Notes: generated from the letters alone by a model not told the origin. Positions 54,340-62,953 are shown, numbered from the stretch's first letter. The stretch is DNA of 64,000 nt from Blastocatellia bacterium UBA7656 (GCA_002483445.1 DLHY01000030.1:138371-202370), one strand, 5' to 3'. Translations and numbers: made by a program.

Positions 54340-54515
54340 GCGAAGCGCAATCCGGCAGATTGCGCCACTTTCCGAGGAGTCGCCCGGTAGAACCGTCGGC
54401 CAGTCCGTTCACGCACAGAAAGTATGAAAATCGGGGAACCAGCAGGCTGGCAGCCTGCTGTACATTTTCTGAGGAGTCCTCCCTGTCGTCAGAGACGACG
54501 CACGGAAAGTATGAA
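54340..54515 (+). repeat. REP-like composite plus flanking half copies (R6)
   Basis: A half copy (CGCAATCCGGCAGATTGCG, CCACTTTCCGAGGAGTC) leads into a full composite (54371-54483). That is followed by a partial copy with GTCGTCAGAGACGAC and GGAAAGTATGAAAAA. It lies between the haem protein and sugE. Confidence 0.85.
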
Positions 54516-54575
54516 AAATAATCAAGGGTTCGGACTCTCAAGACTCTATAGACTTTTACCAAGGAGAGGAATCAG

Positions 54576-54896
54576 ATGGCCTGGGTGTATCTGGTTATCG
54601 CAGGGGTTTTTGAAATCGTATGGGCAGTGGGCCTCAAGTACACGGAAGGCTTCACCAAATTGATGCCGAGCGTGATAACGATAGCGGCAATGGCTATGAG
54701 CTTTCTGTTTTTGTCGCAGGCATTGAAGTCATTGCCCGTGGGAACGGCTTACGCTGTGTGGACAGGGATTGGAGCGGCTGGCACAGCCCTGCTTGGCATC
54801 GCGCTGTTTGGCGAATCGCGCGAGGTTTTAAGGATTCTCTGCCTGTCGTTGATCGTGATAGGAATCATCGGCCTGAAGCTCACATCTTCGCATTGA
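54576..54896 (+). CDS. sugE: SMR-family transporter, SugE/Gdx type (guanidinium exporter)
   Basis: 106 residues with four membrane helices. The first helix carries the essential Glu in AGVFEIVWAVGLKYTEGFT. GTAYAVWTGIGAAGTALLGIALFGE is the SMR signature, and the Gdx subgroup is suggested by KYTEGFT and the overall match to SugE. Family members export guanidinium in exchange for protons as a dual-topology dimer. AAGGAGAGG lies before the ATG. I looked for a guanidine riboswitch upstream and found none. Confidence 0.92.
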   Translation: MAWVYLVIAGVFEIVWAVGLKYTEGFTKLMPSVITIAAMAMSFLFLSQALKSLPVGTAYAVWTGIGAAGTALLGIALFGESREVLRILCLSLIVIGIIGLKLTSSH

Positions 54897-55029
54897 ATCC
54901 TTCGATCAAACAGGACGCTGGCATTTGCGCATTCCAATAGTCAGTTCTGCAATCTTGGTATAGAATCTTGCCTGTCGATTCTTAAACCCGTTACAACATA
55001 TAACTTCCGCCATTACGAGGAGGGTCGCT

Positions 55030-56847
55030 ATGGACTTCACAACATCCCCGCAGGAAACAAACGGTCATTTGGCTGCTCACAACGGATCTCCGCCGGACGG
55101 CGGCAAGCTGATAGTGCTGACAGCGCCGCTTACGGAAACTATCGATCACGCAGGATTTTTCATTCAGATGGGCATGGCTTCGATGCCCGTGTGGATGGAA
55201 GGCGTACTCAATCGCAAGTACCCGCGCTGGCGCGAGGTCGAGTACAACGAAGATGGATCGGCCCGCTACATGCCCGCAGGCGTCCGGCTCGTCGAAGCCT
55301 CGCTGCTGCGCAAGTACGCGCCCGAAGACATAGGCGTTTGCTACCCGCAGGACTTGGACAAATTCATAGGCCCGCGCACCCGCGTCGTCGCCGTCTCGAC
55401 TCATAACCCTTTAGGCGTCACCTTCGCCGCAGGCGTTTATACATCGATCTTCGGCACATCGCGTATGCCCATCAATTCTCATTATTCGCGTCAGGCGTTC
55501 GCGGCCATCAAATCGAATCCGCATCGGGACAATTTCAAAGTCATCGTCGGAGGATCAGGCGGATGGCAGATAATTCAAACTGACACTTTTGAAGAACTGG
55601 GCGTCGATTGCGTCGTCGAAGGCCGGAGCGAGTCCGAAGATACGATGTCGCTCTTCGAACGCGCCATCGCAGGCGAAACTCTGCCTCGGCAAATCGAGGT
55701 GCATCATCCTACGAGTCGCGATTCGATTCTCTTTCCCGACAAACGCACAACCTTCGGCGTCGTCGAGATGACTACCGGCTGCGGCAGGCGGTGCCAGTTC
55801 TGCGTGCCTGACCTCAACCCGCAACTCGACATGCCGAAAGAAAAAATACTCGGCGCAGTCCGCGCTAACGCTCGCGAAGGCAACAAGATGGTTTCGCTCG
55901 CCACAGAAGATATGTTCATCTGGGGTCAGGTTCATACCGACACGCCTTTTTATTTCCCCAATCGCGAAGCTCTGCTCGATCTCTACACCCAGGTCGTCCA
56001 CACTCCGGGCATAGAGCATCACGTCCTGAGCCATTGCACCATCGCGCCCGCCGTAGTTGACCCACTGCTCATTAAAAAGCTCTCGGATATTCTGCTTCCG
56101 AAAAGTCCCATCCATCTGCCGCGATTGAGCAGCCACCCTCAAAAGAAAGCTCTCACTCCGCTCATAGGGCTTGAGACCGGATCAGTCCAGATGGCCAAAC
56201 GAATAATGCCAAGCAAGGGCGTTCCCTTCTCCATCGAAGACTGGCCGAGCGTCGTGCTTGAAGGCCTGCGGGTGCTGAACGAAAACAACTGGTTCCCTAT
56301 GATGACTCTCATCGTAGGCAATCCCGGCGAAACAGACGAAGATGTCATGGCCACTCTCGATCTGATCTATGAAATGGAGCGACGCGGGTTGTTCGCCTTC
56401 CTTGTGCCTTCGGTTTTCACTCCGCTGCATGACACTCGTATGCAGAATGAAAAGGGCGTGACCGAAACGCGCAACCTCACTCCGCTGCAATGGCAGTTGA
56501 TGATGAAGTGCTGGAAGATGAACCTCCGCCCCGGCCAGTACAGTTGGTGGGGGCCGATGGCCTGGCGCATAGGCGCGATAGGCATGTGGTTGTACAAGCT
56601 GAGAAAACTCAACGGGCCGCATTTTACCTGGCCGCTCTTTATGTTTTCAGGCGCTATCTCGGAAAAGAATCTCGAACGCATGGGCAAGATATATCTGGGC
56701 AAACCCTTGCAGACGAAAACCCGGCGGGAGTTGATAGCCTCGATGAAGCCTCATCACTGGCAATATCTCCGCGAGGACAACGGCGATATGCCCGAAGGCT
56801 ACGAGCAGCGAGCAAAAGCCGCAGGGGTGTTGAAAGTGCTTCACTAA
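55030..56847 (+). CDS. Radical SAM protein with N-terminal B12-binding-like domain
   Basis: 605 residues; GGAGGG before the ATG. The cluster motif is TTGCGRRCQFCVPD (CxxxCxxC). The preceding 230 residues (VVAVSTHNPLGVTFAAGVYTSIF ... FKVIVGGSGGWQII ... VDCVVEGRSE) look like a Rossmann-type cobalamin-binding domain, as in B12-dependent radical SAM enzymes, although a DxHxxG motif is not evident. After the TIM-barrel part (HHVLSHCTIAPAVV ... LIGLETGS ... LIVGNPGETDEDV) there is a long C-terminal extension with hydrophobic patches. A lipid or large aromatic substrate is possible, but nothing in the sequence fixes it. Confidence 0.85.
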   Translation: MDFTTSPQETNGHLAAHNGSPPDGGKLIVLTAPLTETIDHAGFFIQMGMASMPVWMEGVLNRKYPRWREVEYNEDGSARYMPAGVRLVEASLLRKYAPEDIGVCYPQDLDKFIGPRTRVVAVSTHNPLGVTFAAGVYTSIFGTSRMPINSHYSRQAFAAIKSNPHRDNFKVIVGGSGGWQIIQTDTFEELGVDCVVEGRSESEDTMSLFERAIAGETLPRQIEVHHPTSRDSILFPDKRTTFGVVEMTTGCGRRCQFCVPDLNPQLDMPKEKILGAVRANAREGNKMVSLATEDMFIWGQVHTDTPFYFPNREALLDLYTQVVHTPGIEHHVLSHCTIAPAVVDPLLIKKLSDILLPKSPIHLPRLSSHPQKKALTPLIGLETGSVQMAKRIMPSKGVPFSIEDWPSVVLEGLRVLNENNWFPMMTLIVGNPGETDEDVMATLDLIYEMERRGLFAFLVPSVFTPLHDTRMQNEKGVTETRNLTPLQWQLMMKCWKMNLRPGQYSWWGPMAWRIGAIGMWLYKLRKLNGPHFTWPLFMFSGAISEKNLERMGKIYLGKPLQTKTRRELIASMKPHHWQYLREDNGDMPEGYEQRAKAAGVLKVLH

Positions 56848-56955
56848 AGAGTCCAGAGAGTCTTGAGAGTCCAGAGAGTCTTGAGAGTCGGGGGAGTATG
56901 AATGCTCAAACCTTTTTCTGATTTCGCACCCTCCAGACTCGATAGACTCTCTGGG
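56848..56955. repeat. Tandem-unit stem-loop across the start of the sensor kinase gene (H12)
   Basis: Left part: two copies of AGAGTCCAGAGAGTCTTG and a further half, starting at the base after the radical SAM stop. Right part (56929-56955, CCAGACTCGATAGACTCTCTGG) is complementary and encodes residues 10-18 of the kinase. Confidence 0.8.
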
Positions 56956-58011
56956 CTAATAAAATGGAGCGTGGTCTTTGCCTGCTACACGCTGCTCAGT
57001 ATTTTTACTGCAAGCCGCATCTACATCAGCTACAGCTACGGCAACTATTCGATCTCGTGGTGGAGCGCGCTTACGCTTGCCCTGCCCGACTGGTACGGGT
57101 GGGCGCTGGCGACGCCGTTGATCTATTTTCTCGCCCGCCGATTTCCAATCGAACGCGCTGTGATCCGGCGCGCGCTGACGATTCACATTCCGGTGAGCCT
57201 CGTGCTTTCCATATTAAAGATGGTTGCCGAGTACAACGCCATTCAAATCATCGACCCGAATCCGAGAAGACAATTCTCAATGCTGCAGATTCAATCCACT
57301 CTGCTCACCTACTGGTCGATCATGGGGATCATCTACGCCTTCGATTACTACACCAAATATCGCCAGCATCAACTCAAAGCCTCTCAACTCGAAACGCGCC
57401 TCGCGCAGGCCGAGTTGCAGGCGCTCAAGATGCAACTTCACCCTCACTTTTTGTTCAACACACTTCACGCCATATCGGCCCTGATGCACAGAGATGTCGA
57501 AGCGGCTGATCGAATGATCGCACGGTTGAGCGACCTGCTGCGGCTCACTCTGGAAAACGTCGGCGCGCAGGAGGTGCCGCTCAAACAGGAGATGGAATTC
57601 CTTGAGCGTTATCTTGAAATCGAGCAGATTCGTTTTCAGGATCGCCTGACGGTGAAGATCGATATCGAGGCGGAAGCTCTCGACGCCCGCGTGCCTAACC
57701 TCCTGCTTCAGCCGCTTGTTGAAAACGCCATTCGCCATGGCATCGCGCCGCGGGCGTCTGCCGGAAGAGTCGAAATCACAGCGCGCCGCGATGACGGGCG
57801 ACTTCGTATCGGGGTGCTGGATGATGGAGCGGGACTGGATCAAAACGCATTCAAGGAAGGCATAGGACTGGCGAATACGCGGGCGCGACTCGAACAACTC
57901 TACCGCGATGATCACAGCTTCGAGATGGCCAACCGGGAAGGCGGCGGGTTGGTGGTCGCTATCGAGATACCTTTTCGCGCATCGAGCGAGGCGACGGATG
58001 GCCGCAGTTAA
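56902..58011 (+). CDS. LytS-type membrane histidine kinase
   Basis: 369 residues. Four membrane helices span about 20-150. A short coiled coil leads into the His_kinase domain with LHPHFLFNTLHAISAL (phospho-acceptor H182) and a GHKL ATP-binding part (LLLQPLVENAIRHGIAP, N box; GVLDDGAGL; GIGLANTRARL). It signals to the LytTR regulator encoded next, which overlaps it by 14 bases. The first 20 or so residues are encoded by the repeat H12, and an ATG at 56898 is out of frame, so the true N-terminus is uncertain. Confidence 0.93.
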   Translation: MLKPFSDFAPSRLDRLSGLIKWSVVFACYTLLSIFTASRIYISYSYGNYSISWWSALTLALPDWYGWALATPLIYFLARRFPIERAVIRRALTIHIPVSLVLSILKMVAEYNAIQIIDPNPRRQFSMLQIQSTLLTYWSIMGIIYAFDYYTKYRQHQLKASQLETRLAQAELQALKMQLHPHFLFNTLHAISALMHRDVEAADRMIARLSDLLRLTLENVGAQEVPLKQEMEFLERYLEIEQIRFQDRLTVKIDIEAEALDARVPNLLLQPLVENAIRHGIAPRASAGRVEITARRDDGRLRIGVLDDGAGLDQNAFKEGIGLANTRARLEQLYRDDHSFEMANREGGGLVVAIEIPFRASSEATDGRS

Positions 58012-58768
58012 AATTTTGGTAGTTGATGATGAACCGCTTGCCCGCGAGCGAATCCGCGCGCTTCTCTCCGCTCAGGCTGATATTGAAATCATCGGCGAAT
58101 GCTCTACAGGAATCGAAGCCATATCAGCGATCAATCGGCTTGAGCCTGATCTGGTGTTTCTCGATGTGCAGATGCCTGAACTTGACGGATTCGGCGTGAT
58201 CGAGGCAGTAGGCGCGGCTGAGATGCCGACAGTCATTTTCGTGACCGCTTATGACAAGTACGCGCTCCGCGCTTTCGACGTGAACGCGCTCGATTATCTT
58301 CTCAAGCCTTTCGACCGCGAGCGATTTGAAACCGCGGTCAGTCGCGCCCGCGCGCAGATTCAGCAGAAGAAGAGCGGCGCGCTCAACGAGCGATTGCTCG
58401 CCCTGATCGCCGACATCAGGGCGGAGCCGACTCGCATTGATCGACTGGTGATCAAATCGGGCGGGCGGGTTTTCTTCATCAAATCGGAAGAGATCGATTG
58501 GATCGAAGCCGCTGGCAATTATGTCCGGCTGCACACGGCGACGGGCGAGCATCTGCATCGCGAAACGATGAGCAATCTCGAAGGTCGTCTCGATCCGAGG
58601 AAATTCATGCGCATTCATCGCTCGGTGATAGTCAACTGTGAGCGCATCAAAGAGCTTCACCCGCTCTTTCACGGCGAGTACGCCGTCACGCTCCTGGACG
58701 GAACGCGATTGACTCTGAGTCGCAGCTATCGAGATCGCCTGGAGGAGCTTTTGGGAAAGCAGATTTGA
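57998..58768 (+). CDS. LytTR-family response regulator
   Basis: The start at 57998 (MAAVKILVVDDEPLARERIR) gives 256 residues. The receiver domain has D56 (LVFLDVQMP) and the Lys in YLLKPF. The C-terminal LytTR DNA-binding domain (IDWIEAAGNYVRLHT ... FMRIHRSVIVNCERI ... LSRSYRDRLEELLG) is intact. It overlaps the kinase gene by 14 bases and forms a LytS/LytT-type pair. Targets are unknown. The multihaem cytochrome genes begin 90 bases downstream. Confidence 0.95.
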   Translation: MAAVKILVVDDEPLARERIRALLSAQADIEIIGECSTGIEAISAINRLEPDLVFLDVQMPELDGFGVIEAVGAAEMPTVIFVTAYDKYALRAFDVNALDYLLKPFDRERFETAVSRARAQIQQKKSGALNERLLALIADIRAEPTRIDRLVIKSGGRVFFIKSEEIDWIEAAGNYVRLHTATGEHLHRETMSNLEGRLDPRKFMRIHRSVIVNCERIKELHPLFHGEYAVTLLDGTRLTLSRSYRDRLEELLGKQI

Positions 58769-58858
58769 TCGTCACCTCCATATACGATTTCGCCCCTCAA
58801 ATCCAGCCATCCGTCCCAATGTCATTGCCGCTTTCGAGACTGGTTGTAAGCTCAGAGC

Positions 58859-59362
58859 ATGAAAAAGATCAAACGCACAGTCTCTTTCGCCGTCATACTT
58901 GCGGCAGTCAGCTTAATGCTCGTGGCTCGACAGGCGGGCAATTCTCATGTCGTCGCGTTTTCGCCTGACCCGACAGAGCCATTGACCGAATGGGAGCAGA
59001 ACCCGCCAGCAGCGCAGAATCCTCACATCGCCGAACTGGAAAAGAAAATCGCGGGACAGGAAAACAAGCCCGCGGAAGAGGTTTTCAAAAACATTCAAAT
59101 CTTCAAAGGTATGCCCGCGGGTCGGGTGCTGAGGGTGATGGCCGGAGCGTTCGGCCCTGCGCTCGGAGTCGATTGCTCTCACTGTCACACCGTAGGCGAA
59201 TGGGAAAAGGACGACAAGGAGCCTAAGCAGACGGCGCGAAAAATGTGGATAATGATGCCAAAGGTCAACAACCTGTTAAAGGAAACCATCGGTAAAGGCA
59301 TGGTCAATTGCACGACCTGTCACCGGGGACAGGTAAAACCCGCGCTGAATCTTCCGAAGTGA
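58859..59362 (+). CDS. Dihaem c-type cytochrome (reaction-centre cytochrome-subunit-like family)
   Basis: 167 residues with a signal/anchor segment (VSFAVILAAVSLMLVA). One family module: KIAGQENKPAEEVFKNIQIFKGMPAG ... LGVDCSHCHTVGEW ... QTARKMW ... VNCTTCHRGQ, with haem motifs CSHCH and CTTCH. It resembles the CytC_RC family, which is widespread in non-phototrophic acidobacteria, so it does not indicate photosynthesis. It is the first of three such genes. Confidence 0.9.
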   Translation: MKKIKRTVSFAVILAAVSLMLVARQAGNSHVVAFSPDPTEPLTEWEQNPPAAQNPHIAELEKKIAGQENKPAEEVFKNIQIFKGMPAGRVLRVMAGAFGPALGVDCSHCHTVGEWEKDDKEPKQTARKMWIMMPKVNNLLKETIGKGMVNCTTCHRGQVKPALNLPK

Positions 59363-59375
59363 AAAGGCAGCCATA

Positions 59376-60161
59376 ATGAAAAACAGTTCTCCGCTTGCGC
59401 GGATAGTCGCGCTGATTTTCGTTTTGCTCGCGGCGGGCCTGATGGCCGTCGATGCGCGCAACGAATCACAGTCCAACCAAAACAACAAAGAGGCTCTGGC
59501 CGAAATCAACAAGATGATCGCAGGCCGCGAGGATGAGCCTGCCGAGCAGGTTTTCAAAAATATAGAACTACTCAAAGGCAGGAAAGCCTCGCGGCTGCCG
59601 GGGATGATGTCTGCGCTCACGGGATTGCTCGGCGTCGATTGCGCTCATTGCCACGCGCCGCGAGAGTGGGAAAAAGAAACGCCCGCGAAGCAGACCGCGC
59701 GCAAGCATTTCGATATGCTGAAAGTGGCCAACGATCAACTCGAAATCCAAAACCCTGGCGTCACCTGCTACACCTGCCATCGAGGAAACCCGCTGCCTCA
59801 GCCGCCGCCTGCATCCTTCAGGCCGACCGATGAGATGTTGAAGCAGTCGGATCAGGACAAGAGGCCCGCCGAAGAGGTGTACAAAAACGTACAATCGCTC
59901 AGGGGAGTTCCCGCCGGGCGGTGGATGATCATAATGACGATGTTTACCCGCTCTCTCGGCGTGGACTGCAACCACTGCCACGTTCAGGACAGATTCGAGC
60001 TTGATGACAAACCGGCCAAACAGACCGCCCGCAAGATGCTTCGCATGGTCAGCGCAATCGCCAGAGAGATATACAAGGGGCCGACATCGATCAACTGCTA
60101 CACCTGTCATCGCGGCCAGCCCCGTCCCGTATCACTTCCGCCTCAGGCGCTGATGAAGTGA
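59376..60161 (+). CDS. Tetrahaem c-type cytochrome, two fused modules
   Basis: 261 residues starting 13 bases after the previous gene. A signal/anchor segment is followed by two tandem copies of the dihaem module: module 1 with CAHCH and CYTCH, module 2 with CNHCH and CYTCH. Both repeat the pattern PAExVxKN ... LGVDCxHCH ... QTARK ... CYTCHRG. The protein looks like an internal duplication of the preceding gene's unit. Probably periplasmic electron transfer; partner unknown. Confidence 0.9.
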   Translation: MKNSSPLARIVALIFVLLAAGLMAVDARNESQSNQNNKEALAEINKMIAGREDEPAEQVFKNIELLKGRKASRLPGMMSALTGLLGVDCAHCHAPREWEKETPAKQTARKHFDMLKVANDQLEIQNPGVTCYTCHRGNPLPQPPPASFRPTDEMLKQSDQDKRPAEEVYKNVQSLRGVPAGRWMIIMTMFTRSLGVDCNHCHVQDRFELDDKPAKQTARKMLRMVSAIAREIYKGPTSINCYTCHRGQPRPVSLPPQALMK

Positions 60162-60451
60162 TTTTTCACAAGCCTGCATCGTAACAAATCTGAATGAGGA
60201 AATGAGGGATGCGATTAAAAGTTAGCTCGTCATGAGCCTGCGGCTCACCACCGCAGATAAAAATATGATCGAGAGGGATGCAAGAGGCGAATGGCAAACC
60301 GAGCAAACAACCAACACTAAAACAAATTGTTGAGAATTACTGGCAAAGTCCGTGGCTCAAAAGTGGTTTTATGTCTCGCCACACGAAAGCTACTCCGGAA
60401 TTTTCATAGCAGACGGCTTCGGCCTCACCTGCCGGACATAAAGGAGGATAT
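60162..60451. other. Intergenic gap before the third cytochrome gene
   Basis: About 290 bases without a supported gene or repeat. AAAGGAGG at the right end is the ribosome site of the next gene. Confidence 0.4.
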
Positions 60452-60973
60452 ATGAAATTCACTCAGACTGTATTCCTGCTGGCGATGGTCGCATACGTAA
60501 CTGCCGATTGTCTGACGACGATCATATCTGCGGCACAGCAACCATCTACAGCCACAACGCCGCAGCCGCGTGCTACCGCATCAACTCAAGAGCCAACGAA
60601 TCAGGAAATCAACAACCGGTACGTCAAACAGTTTTCGGAACGTATTGCGGGCCGGGAGAAGGAGCCAGCCGAACAGGTCTTCAAGAACATACGGTGGCTC
60701 AAGGGTGTGCCAGCGGAACAGCTACTTCTGATCATGAACCTCGGCTACAGTCGTGCGCTCGGCGTAAGCTGCACTCACTGTCACGTCGAACAAGACTTCG
60801 CAAGTGACGAAAAGCGACCAAAGCGCGTCGCGCGGGAGATGGCCGTCATGCATCGGATGATCAATGAGCAACTCAAGAAGATGGAGAATCTGGAAACGAA
60901 GACGCAAGAGCGCGCGATCACTTGCTCAACGTGTCACCGTGGCGCGATAAATCCGAGGGCTTCGGGTCGGTGA
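60452..60973 (+). CDS. Dihaem c-type cytochrome, third family member
   Basis: 173 residues; strong AAAGGAGG before the ATG. After a signal peptide and a Thr/Gln-rich linker it has one module: RIAGREKEPAEQVFKNIRWLKGVPAEQ ... LGVSCTHCHVEQDF ... ARE ... ITCSTCHRGA, with haem motifs CTHCH and CSTCH. It is more diverged than the two upstream genes and is separated from them, so it probably has its own promoter. Confidence 0.9.
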   Translation: MKFTQTVFLLAMVAYVTADCLTTIISAAQQPSTATTPQPRATASTQEPTNQEINNRYVKQFSERIAGREKEPAEQVFKNIRWLKGVPAEQLLLIMNLGYSRALGVSCTHCHVEQDFASDEKRPKRVAREMAVMHRMINEQLKKMENLETKTQERAITCSTCHRGAINPRASGR

Positions 60974-61064
60974 CCTTCACGGATTAGACGGATTCACGCG
61001 GATCAGAAAAACCCGTAAGAATCCGTCTATCCGTGCCTGACTGAACTTGCAGAGTTGGATTGAT

Positions 61065-61700
61065 TCAACGTTTCCAGATGAGCATCATCCCGTCGCGCAC
61101 GGTGAGCAGAACATTTTCAACTCTGTCGTCCGCCTGCACGCGAGAGTTGAAAGCGACTATCGCCCGCGCGTCTTCCGTCTCCGGGTTCAAAACCGTGCCG
61201 CTCCACAACACGTTGTCAGCAACGATCAATCCGCCTGCGCGAAGGAGAGGCAGGCAGGCTTCGTAGTAATTCGAATAATTGCTCTTGTCGGCATCAATGA
61301 AAATCATGTCGAACGGCCCCGTGAGCGTCGAGATAGTTTCGAGTGCCGCGCCCATTCGGATTTCGATCTTATGCCCGTGCTGGCTCTCGGCGAAATAACG
61401 GCGAGCTATCTCTTCGGCCCCAGGGTCGATGTCGCACGTTATGATGCGCCCGTCTTCGGGCAAGCCTTCGGCCATCATCAACGCGCTGTAGCCGGTGAAC
61501 ATTCCTATCTCAAGAATGCGACGCGCGCCCAAAAGTCGCGCCAGCATCTTGAGAAAATTTCCCTCTATTCGCCCGACCTGCATCTGCGGGTAGCGCATCT
61601 TTTCATGGGTCTCGTCTCTGAGGCGCAAAAACAAATCCGATTCAGGCGTTGTGTTATCGTGCGCGTACTTTTCAATCTCTTCGGGAACAAGCGTGATCAT
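61065..61700 (-). CDS. SAM-dependent O-methyltransferase (CCoAOMT-like)
   Basis: 211 residues; AAGGAGAG precedes the ATG. Motifs: KMRYPQMQVGRIEGNFL, ILEIGMFTGYSALMMAEGLP (SAM binding), ITCDIDPG, FDMIFIDADKSNYSNYYE (metal site Asp) and GGLIVADNVLWSG are typical of the bacterial metal-dependent catechol/caffeoyl-CoA O-methyltransferase family. The native substrate cannot be inferred. A stem-loop separates it from holB upstream. Confidence 0.93.
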   Translation of the reverse strand: MITLVPEEIEKYAHDNTTPESDLFLRLRDETHEKMRYPQMQVGRIEGNFLKMLARLLGARRILEIGMFTGYSALMMAEGLPEDGRIITCDIDPGAEEIARRYFAESQHGHKIEIRMGAALETISTLTGPFDMIFIDADKSNYSNYYEACLPLLRAGGLIVADNVLWSGTVLNPETEDARAIVAFNSRVQADDRVENVLLTVRDGMMLIWKR

Positions 61701-61720
61701 TATGCTCTCCTTATCTTGAA

Positions 61721-61830
61721 GAAGTCAGAAGTCAGTAGGTGACAGGGAACAGGGAACAGGTTACAGAGCCGGAGATTTCCGGCCTCTACCCTACAACCTG
61801 TAACCTGTTCCCTCCACTAACGACTGACCG
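61721..61830. repeat. Heptamer-arm stem-loop, AACAGGG type (H13)
   Basis: Left arm GACAGGG, AACAGGG, AACAGGT, TACAGAG (61741-61768). Right arm with CCTGTAA and CCTGTTC (61796-61813). It fills the gap between the holB stop and the methyltransferase start. Confidence 0.88.
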
Positions 61831-61832
61831 TT

Positions 61833-62813
61833 TCACAGGCTCACAAACATCGCATCCATAGCGACGTGGCGGTTGAGGTTGCGCGTGAGGCTTATGAGCA
61901 ACTCTTCGATTCTTTCGACCCAATCAATTATCAATTCAAGTGACACAGCTTCGGCAATGCGAACGAGATGATCAGGGATGTCCGCGTTGGTCAAAGAATC
62001 AGTCGGCCTTCCAAGCTTCAGATGAAACACATCCATCAACAGCACGAGAAGCGTGTCGAGGTGATTTTCAAACTCTTCGCGCTCCAGCTTGCGGCTCATA
62101 TACTCAGCCGCATTCAACAATCTCACCGTGTCGCGTCTGATCGACACGGCTTCGACTATTTCTATCATAAGGCGACGCTTCTCTTTGTACTGGCCCAGAT
62201 CGATTTCCAGCGCGCGCCCGATGCTTCCGCGCGCCAGCCGCGCAAGCAATCGGGTGTCTTCGGCAGGGCGTCGGTAGTTGATAGCGAGGAAGGATTCAAG
62301 CTCGCGGTCTGCAAGCGGCGCGAAACTGAGCATCTGACAGCGCGAGCGAATGGTCTCGATGAGCGAGTAAGGCTTTGACGTGACGAGGATGATGAGCGAA
62401 GTCGAGGGCGGCTCTTCGAGAATCTTCAGAATAGAGTTCGCGGCTTCCATCTTCAGCCGGTGAGCTTCATCGAGTATGAAGACTCTGCGGCGGCCTTCGT
62501 AGGGTCGAAACTGCGCGTCTGAGGACATCCCGCGCATCTGGCCGATTTTTATGAACTGTCCGTCGGGCGATATGGTCGCGACATCGACGTGTTCGCTCTC
62601 GGCGATCTTGCAGCACTGTGGGCAATGGCCGCAGGCATCGCCTTCTTTCGGGTTTTCGCAGTTGATGGCCTGCGCCAGAGCCAAAGCGAACTTGTGTTTG
62701 CCCACGCCCGTCGGGCCTGCGAAGATCAACCCCTGAGATACGCGCCCTTCCATAACAGCGCGGCGCAGCAGTTTCTTTATACGTTCGTTTCCAACAAGCG
62801 AAGCAAAAGGCAT
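61833..62813 (-). CDS. holB: DNA polymerase III delta-prime subunit
   Basis: 326 residues. Clamp-loader AAA+ motifs: ASLVGNERIKKLL, Walker A GPTGVGKHKFALALA, zinc cysteines CGHCPQCCKI, Walker B VFILDEAHRL, LKILEEPP and sensor SRCQML. The C-terminal part is helical as in delta-prime. It loads the beta clamp onto DNA as part of the tau/gamma-delta-delta-prime complex. The ATG has a poor ribosome site and lies 13 bases downstream of a repeat. Confidence 0.94.
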   Translation of the reverse strand: MPFASLVGNERIKKLLRRAVMEGRVSQGLIFAGPTGVGKHKFALALAQAINCENPKEGDACGHCPQCCKIAESEHVDVATISPDGQFIKIGQMRGMSSDAQFRPYEGRRRVFILDEAHRLKMEAANSILKILEEPPSTSLIILVTSKPYSLIETIRSRCQMLSFAPLADRELESFLAINYRRPAEDTRLLARLARGSIGRALEIDLGQYKEKRRLMIEIVEAVSIRRDTVRLLNAAEYMSRKLEREEFENHLDTLLVLLMDVFHLKLGRPTDSLTNADIPDHLVRIAEAVSLELIIDWVERIEELLISLTRNLNRHVAMDAMFVSL

Positions 62814-62825
62814 GTTCGATCCTAT

Positions 62826-62953
62826 AGATGTTAGATATTAGATGTCAGATGTTAGTAGAAAAGGATTGGCACTCGACTGACAAGCAGCCAAGACAGATAC
62901 TGATTCACGTCGATCACTTCTTTCTAACATCCAGCCTCTAACATCTAACATCT
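62826..62953. repeat. Heptamer-arm stem-loop, AGATGTT type (H14)
   Basis: 30-base arms at 62826-62855 and 62924-62953 with a 68-base spacer. Third member of the AGATGTT set, here between divergent genes. Confidence 0.92.

Noticed and set aside
54480..54575. Guanidine riboswitch upstream of sugE
   Set aside because: The region has hairpins, but they belong to the REP-like repeat; no paired ACGR loops or ykkC core could be found.
58859..60973. Photosynthesis genes
   Set aside because: The cytochromes resemble the reaction-centre subunit family, but no reaction-centre, chlorophyll or antenna gene is present, and the family is common in non-phototrophs.
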